Source of the DNA: Lentisphaerota bacterium | Lineage (GTDB): Bacteria; Verrucomicrobiota; Lentisphaeria; Victivallales; Victivallaceae | Length of the DNA stretch: 64,000 nt | Assembly (NCBI GenBank): GCA_015061605.1 | Contig: SUWH01000001.1 | Coordinates: 1-64,000, forward strand | Reading direction: 5' to 3' | In this document: one piece after another, positions 59,642-64,000 of the stretch | Layout: every line of letters begins with the position of its first letter | How positions within the stretch are numbered: the stretch's first letter is position 1 | Translations under genes and position numbers: made by a program | The notes under the pieces: generated by a model | Databases searched by the model: none | The model's input: only the letters and a program-made list of their open reading frames with translations | Told to the model about the DNA's origin: nothing

Positions 59642-61981
59642 ATGAGATTTGAGATAAGTAAATTTTTGAAACTGTTGTTTTTTTCAGTTGCCGCTGTTGC
59701 CGTGCTGCAGCTTGACGCGGCAAAAGTGGAATCATTGGAAATTATTCAGGTCGGAGAAAATAAGATCCCGCAGGAGTTGCTGAATCTTACCATGCGTTTG
59801 CGTCCCGGGAGCGAATATACCCGGGAATATCTGGATCAGGATATAAAAAATCTTTATGCCACCGGTAAAATATCCGATGTGGTCGCCAATGTCGAAACGT
59901 TGAAAAGTGACAAAGTTGCCATCAAACTGCAGGTCAAACCCTCTCCGGTCATCACGGCGATGAATATTGAAGGCAATGTCAAGTTTGAGACCAAAGAACT
60001 TCAGGAGCTGTTCACGGTCAATGAGGGGGAACGCCTCAACAGCCGCAATCTCAATGAAACATTGGAAAAAATCCGCAAGTTTTATATGGACAAAGGTTAT
60101 AACGATGTCCGTATCGCACCGCCGTCGATCGTGCCGGATGGCAAGGGGGGAGTCGCATTGACCATTAAGATCGAAGAAAATCTCCGGCTTAAAGTCAATA
60201 AGGTCACGTTTGAAAATGCAACTGTTTTTGCTGAAAGAGAGCTGCGTGAAGCGCTTTTCAACCGTTACAGTTTCTGGACATGGCTGCCGTTCGTCAATGA
60301 ATATTTCAATTTCGGTTTGCTCAACCGCCGTGAATTGGAATTGGATAAGGCGCGTTTGCGCGATATGTATCACAACCGGGGGTATCTGGATTTCAAAGTG
60401 AGTGAAGTGGTGCTGACTCCGACGGCGGATGATCCGGAGTTCGTCGATATCTCTTTCAAAGTGGAAGAGGGTAAGCCGTATACGGTCGAAAATGTGACCG
60501 TTTCCGGTAATGCTTCGGCAAAATCCGATGAATTGCAGACGCTTATCCCGTTGACTGCCGGAAAGGTTTTTGTCCGCAGTGATGAGCAGAAAGCTGTGCG
60601 CAATATTGCCAATTTGTATGATGGCCGCGGTTTTACCGACGCGGTGGTCAAACCGGTGCGCAATATCAATTATCAGGATAAAAAAGTTTCTGTCGATTTC
60701 AAGATAACCGAAGGCAGAAAATTCAAAGTCAATGAGATCGTCATTATCGGCAATACCGCTACCAAACATAAAGTCCTGCTCCGTGAAATGGCACTTCAGC
60801 CGGGGGATCCGGTGGCAAAACACCGGATCGATATCAGCCGTCAGCGGCTGCTCGGGATGGGATACTTTACCAAAGTCGATGTTGAAGCGGTAAATGCCGA
60901 TGATATGGATTCCAAAGATATCCATGTCAAAGTGGAGGAGAAGCCGGACCGTTTCAATTTCCGTATCGGAGCGGGCGCATCTGATATCAGCAGTTTCTTC
61001 GGTATGGCGGAAATTTCCACGGATAACTTTGATATTGCCAACCCGGGCAACTGGTTCTACGGCGGCGGACAGCGGATGCGTCTTCAAGGGATCTACGGCA
61101 TTGATAATGCCGGATTCAATGTGGACTTTATTGAACCGTGGCTGCTTGATCTGCCGTTGCGGTTTGAGTTGTCCGGATACATGAATACTTCTGAATTTGA
61201 CGATTGGAGCGAAACCCGCATCGGGGGCAGAACATCGATCCAGCGCAAGATATTTGATGATTTCACCACGGTGACTGCCGGATACAAATTTGAGGTTGTC
61301 CGGGTGCATGAGGTAGCCCGGACACTCAAGCAGTATTTCAGAGATGAAAATTTGAGCGGAACTTTCCGGGTCAGTCAGCCGTCATTGATGATCGCCCGGG
61401 ATACCCGTGACAGTCTGGTCGATCCTACTGAAGGTTACAATATCAACCTTTTCGGTGCAGTTGTTCCGGAATTTCTCGGAGCAAGTTCCAGCTATTACCG
61501 TCTTGAAGCCCGCGGCAGTTATTTCATGAACTTCTTTGACCGGGCGATCGTTGCCATGGTCGGTGCGAAATTCGGTGTGGTTTCCGATTTCGACGGTCAT
61601 TCTGACGATGTTCCGGTTTTTGAACGTTATTTTATGGGCGGCAGCAATTCGGTGCGCGGTTTTGAATACCGTTCAATAGGCCCCACGGTCAATGACCGCA
61701 ATGTCGGTGGTCAGACTATGCTGCTGTTGACTGCAGAGGTTTCCCACCCGATCTGGGGACCGTTGCGCGGTGCGGCATTTATTGATGCCGGTAACGCGTG
61801 GAAAGATGCGTATGAATTATCATTTTCAGATATCAATGTCGGTGTCGGTTACGGTATAAGATTGAAACTGCCGATGATCAAGGCGCCGTTGAAACTTGAT
61901 ATTGCTTATCCGGTGGTCAAAAATCAGGATAATGTTTCCCGCAAGTTCCGCATCCACTTCAATGTAGGATTTACCTTCTGA
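59642..61981 (+). CDS. bamA: Outer membrane protein assembly factor BamA
   Basis: 779 residues: signal peptide (1-26), five POTRA domains (about 27-430; e.g. VTFENATVFAERELREAL, VTVSGNASAKSDELQTL, IVIIGNTATKHKVLLREM) and a 16-strand barrel with the conserved VRGF (SNSVRGFEYRSIGP) and a C-terminal aromatic (NVGFTF). This establishes a diderm cell. The periplasmic chaperone skp/ompH, often next, is replaced by mazG. Confidence 0.95.
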   Translation: MRFEISKFLKLLFFSVAAVAVLQLDAAKVESLEIIQVGENKIPQELLNLTMRLRPGSEYTREYLDQDIKNLYATGKISDVVANVETLKSDKVAIKLQVKPSPVITAMNIEGNVKFETKELQELFTVNEGERLNSRNLNETLEKIRKFYMDKGYNDVRIAPPSIVPDGKGGVALTIKIEENLRLKVNKVTFENATVFAERELREALFNRYSFWTWLPFVNEYFNFGLLNRRELELDKARLRDMYHNRGYLDFKVSEVVLTPTADDPEFVDISFKVEEGKPYTVENVTVSGNASAKSDELQTLIPLTAGKVFVRSDEQKAVRNIANLYDGRGFTDAVVKPVRNINYQDKKVSVDFKITEGRKFKVNEIVIIGNTATKHKVLLREMALQPGDPVAKHRIDISRQRLLGMGYFTKVDVEAVNADDMDSKDIHVKVEEKPDRFNFRIGAGASDISSFFGMAEISTDNFDIANPGNWFYGGGQRMRLQGIYGIDNAGFNVDFIEPWLLDLPLRFELSGYMNTSEFDDWSETRIGGRTSIQRKIFDDFTTVTAGYKFEVVRVHEVARTLKQYFRDENLSGTFRVSQPSLMIARDTRDSLVDPTEGYNINLFGAVVPEFLGASSSYYRLEARGSYFMNFFDRAIVAMVGAKFGVVSDFDGHSDDVPVFERYFMGGSNSVRGFEYRSIGPTVNDRNVGGQTMLLLTAEVSHPIWGPLRGAAFIDAGNAWKDAYELSFSDINVGVGYGIRLKLPMIKAPLKLDIAYPVVKNQDNVSRKFRIHFNVGFTF

Positions 61982-61982
61982 T

Positions 61983-62780
61983 ATGGAAAATTATCCTCCG
62001 GAAGCAGAATCGCTGATGCGGGTACTGCGCCGTTTGCGTGCCCCGGACGGTTGTCCGTGGGACCGTAAGCAGACCCGTAACTCTCTGACCCGTCATTTGG
62101 AGTCGGAATGCGGTGAATTGATCGATGCCATTGACCGGAATGATCCGCCGCACATTTGCGAAGAGCTGGGCGATGTATTGATGAATCTGCTGTTTCAGGT
62201 GGTCATCGCTGAAGAGAACGGTGAATTTACCCTTGAAGATGTCTGGAGAGAGATCATTGAAAAAATGATCCGCCGTCACGCCCATGTTTTCGGTTCGGAA
62301 AAAGCAGAAAATGCCGATGAGGTCGTGAAGTTGTGGGAAAAGATCAAAGCTTCCGAAAAACAATCGCGCGGCGAAGAGAGTAAATCGGTACTCGATGGAG
62401 TCAAACACTCGCTTTCCGCATTGACCCGCGCTGAAAAATTGCAGAAAAAAGCTGCTGAAGTCAATTTCGACTGGAGCGATGTTTCCGGGATCGTCAGCAA
62501 GATCAAAGAGGAAATAGCCGAAGTTGAAACTGCTTTGGCATCCGGTGATGAAGCTGATGTTGACAGCGAGCTTGGTGATTTGATGTTTGCGGTGGTGAAT
62601 TTGATCCGTTTCCGGGAGCGGGCTTCGGCAGAGGAGTTGCTTCGCGGAGCCAATCATAAATTTGAACGCCGCTTTAAAATGGTGGAAGAGCTGGCATCTG
62701 CCGTCGGTTGCAAGGTGGAAGAATTGTCTTCTGATCAGCTCAACGGGCTTTGGGAGCAGGTTAAACAGACGGAAAGATGA
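61983..62780 (+). CDS. mazG: Nucleoside triphosphate pyrophosphohydrolase MazG
   Basis: 265 residues, two tandem MazG domains. LRAPDGCPWDRKQTRNSL opens it; ESECGELIDAID with EELGDVLMNLLFQ is the EExx-type metal site of domain 1, and KEEIAEVETAL with SELGDLMFAVVNLIR that of domain 2. It starts 1 bp after the bamA stop and overlaps the following gene by ATGA. Confidence 0.93.
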   Translation: MENYPPEAESLMRVLRRLRAPDGCPWDRKQTRNSLTRHLESECGELIDAIDRNDPPHICEELGDVLMNLLFQVVIAEENGEFTLEDVWREIIEKMIRRHAHVFGSEKAENADEVVKLWEKIKASEKQSRGEESKSVLDGVKHSLSALTRAEKLQKKAAEVNFDWSDVSGIVSKIKEEIAEVETALASGDEADVDSELGDLMFAVVNLIRFRERASAEELLRGANHKFERRFKMVEELASAVGCKVEELSSDQLNGLWEQVKQTER

Positions 62781-64000
62781 ACGATTTTTTTAAATCATTT
62801 TTTATTACCGTACTGCCTGAACAGGGCAAGCGGGCATTACTGCTGCTGTCACTGGTCGCATTGTCGGTTTTGCTGATATTTCCCGGTTGCGGAGAATTTT
62901 CCGGTATTGAGGGTGAATGGGCGGGGTGTTTCCGGCTCGCTTCTGAATCAGCAAAATTTTTTGATGACTGGATGCCGGAACATTACAACAGTGTTGTTTT
63001 CGGACGGCTGCTCCGGGAGCTTTCCCGTTTTCTGCCGGAAGGCGAATGGTTGATCAGGTTTCCTGCCCTGCTGGCTGCCCTTGCTGCTTTAAGCGGTACT
63101 GTTTTGCTGGCACTGGAAATATTTGACCGTAAGAATGCGGTACTTGCCGGTTGGTTGATGTTGAGTTCATACGGTTTTCTCTACTGGGGGCGGATCGGCA
63201 GCAATGCGATGTTTGCTGCGGCAGCACTGGTATGGTGTGCCGCATTGTTTTATGGCAGAAAATGGTATCAGCCGGCGCCGTTCCGCCGCAGTTTTGATTT
63301 TTCCATATTGCTGTTGATAACGTTGATCCTATGCGGGATAACAGCGGTGCTGGGAATAACAGTTTTTCTTATACCGCAATGGATAAGTTTACTGAAAAAA
63401 GAGCGGTTCAAAATTTCTGATGTCAAGTGGAACATTGCGGGGATCGCAAGTGCCGTTGTAGTTGTTGTATTGATGCTTTACATCGGGATATATTCCGGAA
63501 CACCGGAAAAGTCCTGGCTTGAAAACATCGATAGGATGATACTGTTTTGCCGCCGGATAATAATCTCATCATGGCATGAATTTATCACTCCGGACGGCAG
63601 GAACGGAGTGAAACAGTTTTTGCATTTGTTCAGGTTGTTGCTGCCGTGGAGTTTGTTTGTCCCTGCGACCGTATACAGTTTGTGGAAGAAACGTCGTGAA
63701 TTGCCGGAGGAGTTGAAAAATATTATTTACGGTATCGGAGCGTTTATTCTGCTTATCGGTATATTTCCCGCCCGTCGTTGGGGAAGTATGCTGCCGTTGC
63801 TCGGTCCGGCAATGATTGTCGTGTCATCCGGATTGAGTGCACGTTACCGGAATGTTCGTTGGGTTCAGTTTTCCGAATTTATTGTACGCAGTATTTTTAT
63901 GATCATTGCCGCATTGGCGGCGGCATTGCTGTGTACCTGGCCGTTGTGGGGGAAATTGCTGGATCTGCCGGTGCCGGTATTGTTGATGATAATCTCAACA
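62777..64000 (+). CDS. ArnT/PMT-type membrane glycosyltransferase (partial, runs off the end)
   Basis: 408 codons without stop up to the window edge. The start is MNDFFKSFFITVLPEQG; IEGEWAGCFRLASE in the first periplasmic loop is the acidic catalytic loop, RFPALLAALAALSG followed by LMLSSYGFLYWGRIGSNAMF matches dolichyl-phosphate-mannose mannosyltransferase/ArnT (GT39/GT83). Multiple membrane helices follow. Overlap with mazG (ATGA) suggests cotranscription. It probably modifies lipid A or proteins from a lipid-linked donor. Confidence 0.8.
   Translation, partial: MNDFFKSFFITVLPEQGKRALLLLSLVALSVLLIFPGCGEFSGIEGEWAGCFRLASESAKFFDDWMPEHYNSVVFGRLLRELSRFLPEGEWLIRFPALLAALAALSGTVLLALEIFDRKNAVLAGWLMLSSYGFLYWGRIGSNAMFAAAALVWCAALFYGRKWYQPAPFRRSFDFSILLLITLILCGITAVLGITVFLIPQWISLLKKERFKISDVKWNIAGIASAVVVVVLMLYIGIYSGTPEKSWLENIDRMILFCRRIIISSWHEFITPDGRNGVKQFLHLFRLLLPWSLFVPATVYSLWKKRRELPEELKNIIYGIGAFILLIGIFPARRWGSMLPLLGPAMIVVSSGLSARYRNVRWVQFSEFIVRSIFMIIAALAAALLCTWPLWGKLLDLPVPVLLMIIST

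Noticed and set aside
59732-61309. A 525-codon open frame on the - strand
   Set aside because: Antisense to bamA; rich in Ile/His/Asp with no domain pattern, and bamA is certain.

Overview
The window looks like a piece of a Gram-negative bacterial chromosome from the PVC group, most likely a Lentisphaerota (Victivallis-like) anaerobe. The lineage is inferred from gene content, not from a marker-gene search. The evidence is BamA, TonB/ExbBD and WaaG-like genes (outer membrane), Bat genes, RNase HIII, a zinc-ribbon Ser/Thr kinase, a neutral-ceramidase-like protein next to Gfo/Idh oxidoreductases, pyruvate phosphate dikinase, and many IS relics.

Layout. 1-1.25 kb: the 3' end of an ISL3-type transposase, three 203-bp tandem repeats carrying broken GIY-YIG gene starts, tRNA-Ala(GGC) and tRNA-Pro(TGG). 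1.27-12.9 kb: housekeeping genes (hisB, a NagA-like deacetylase, gpsA, alr, MBL hydrolases, rnhC, a protein kinase, xerD, an FAD dehydrogenase, trpS). 13.09-15.9 kb: a small decayed island at tRNA-Pro(CGG), with an integrase remnant, a Fic protein and a copy of the tRNA 3' end on the far side. 15.9-26.05 kb: dsbD with a thioredoxin partner, an Fe-S nuclease-like protein, two large Bat fusion proteins, a TPR protein and a Pro/Ala-rich membrane protein. 26.06-28.1 kb: a graveyard of mobile elements (group II intron 3' end, internally deleted ISL3 element, IS4-type relic) around tRNA-Leu(TAA) and tRNA-Tyr(GTA). 28.2-42 kb: sugar nucleotide and glycolytic genes, a WaaG-like transferase, ROK kinase, an exbB-exbD-tonB operon, a two-component system and gdhA. 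42.2-48.1 kb: a four-gene catabolic operon divergent from a DeoR regulator with two palindromic operators. 48.1-54.2 kb: rmuC, trxA, cdsA, gmhA, an internally deleted ppdK and a DMT transporter. 54.2-64 kb: a long + strand run with prs (structured leader), rplY, pth, rpsF-ssb-rpsR-rplI-dnaB, bamA, mazG and a GT39-type glycosyltransferase that runs off the end.

Most notable. (1) tRNA-Leu and tRNA-Tyr are each followed by tandem repeats of 196 and 186 bp, and each unit carries a copy of that tRNA's own 3' end. The layout recalls the rtT repeats of the E. coli tyrT locus. The two arrays share a GC-rich module, and a third 203-bp array follows tRNA-Ala. (2) The PPDK gene lacks about 320 internal residues, including the phosphohistidine domain, yet stays in frame. 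(3) prs has a leader RNA that folds into a three-way junction and that I cannot assign to a known class. (4) Two small genes that a length cutoff would miss are described: a 34-aa membrane protein and a 55-aa frame overlapping rnhC. Coordinates are read by eye; all family calls come from motif recognition without a database search.
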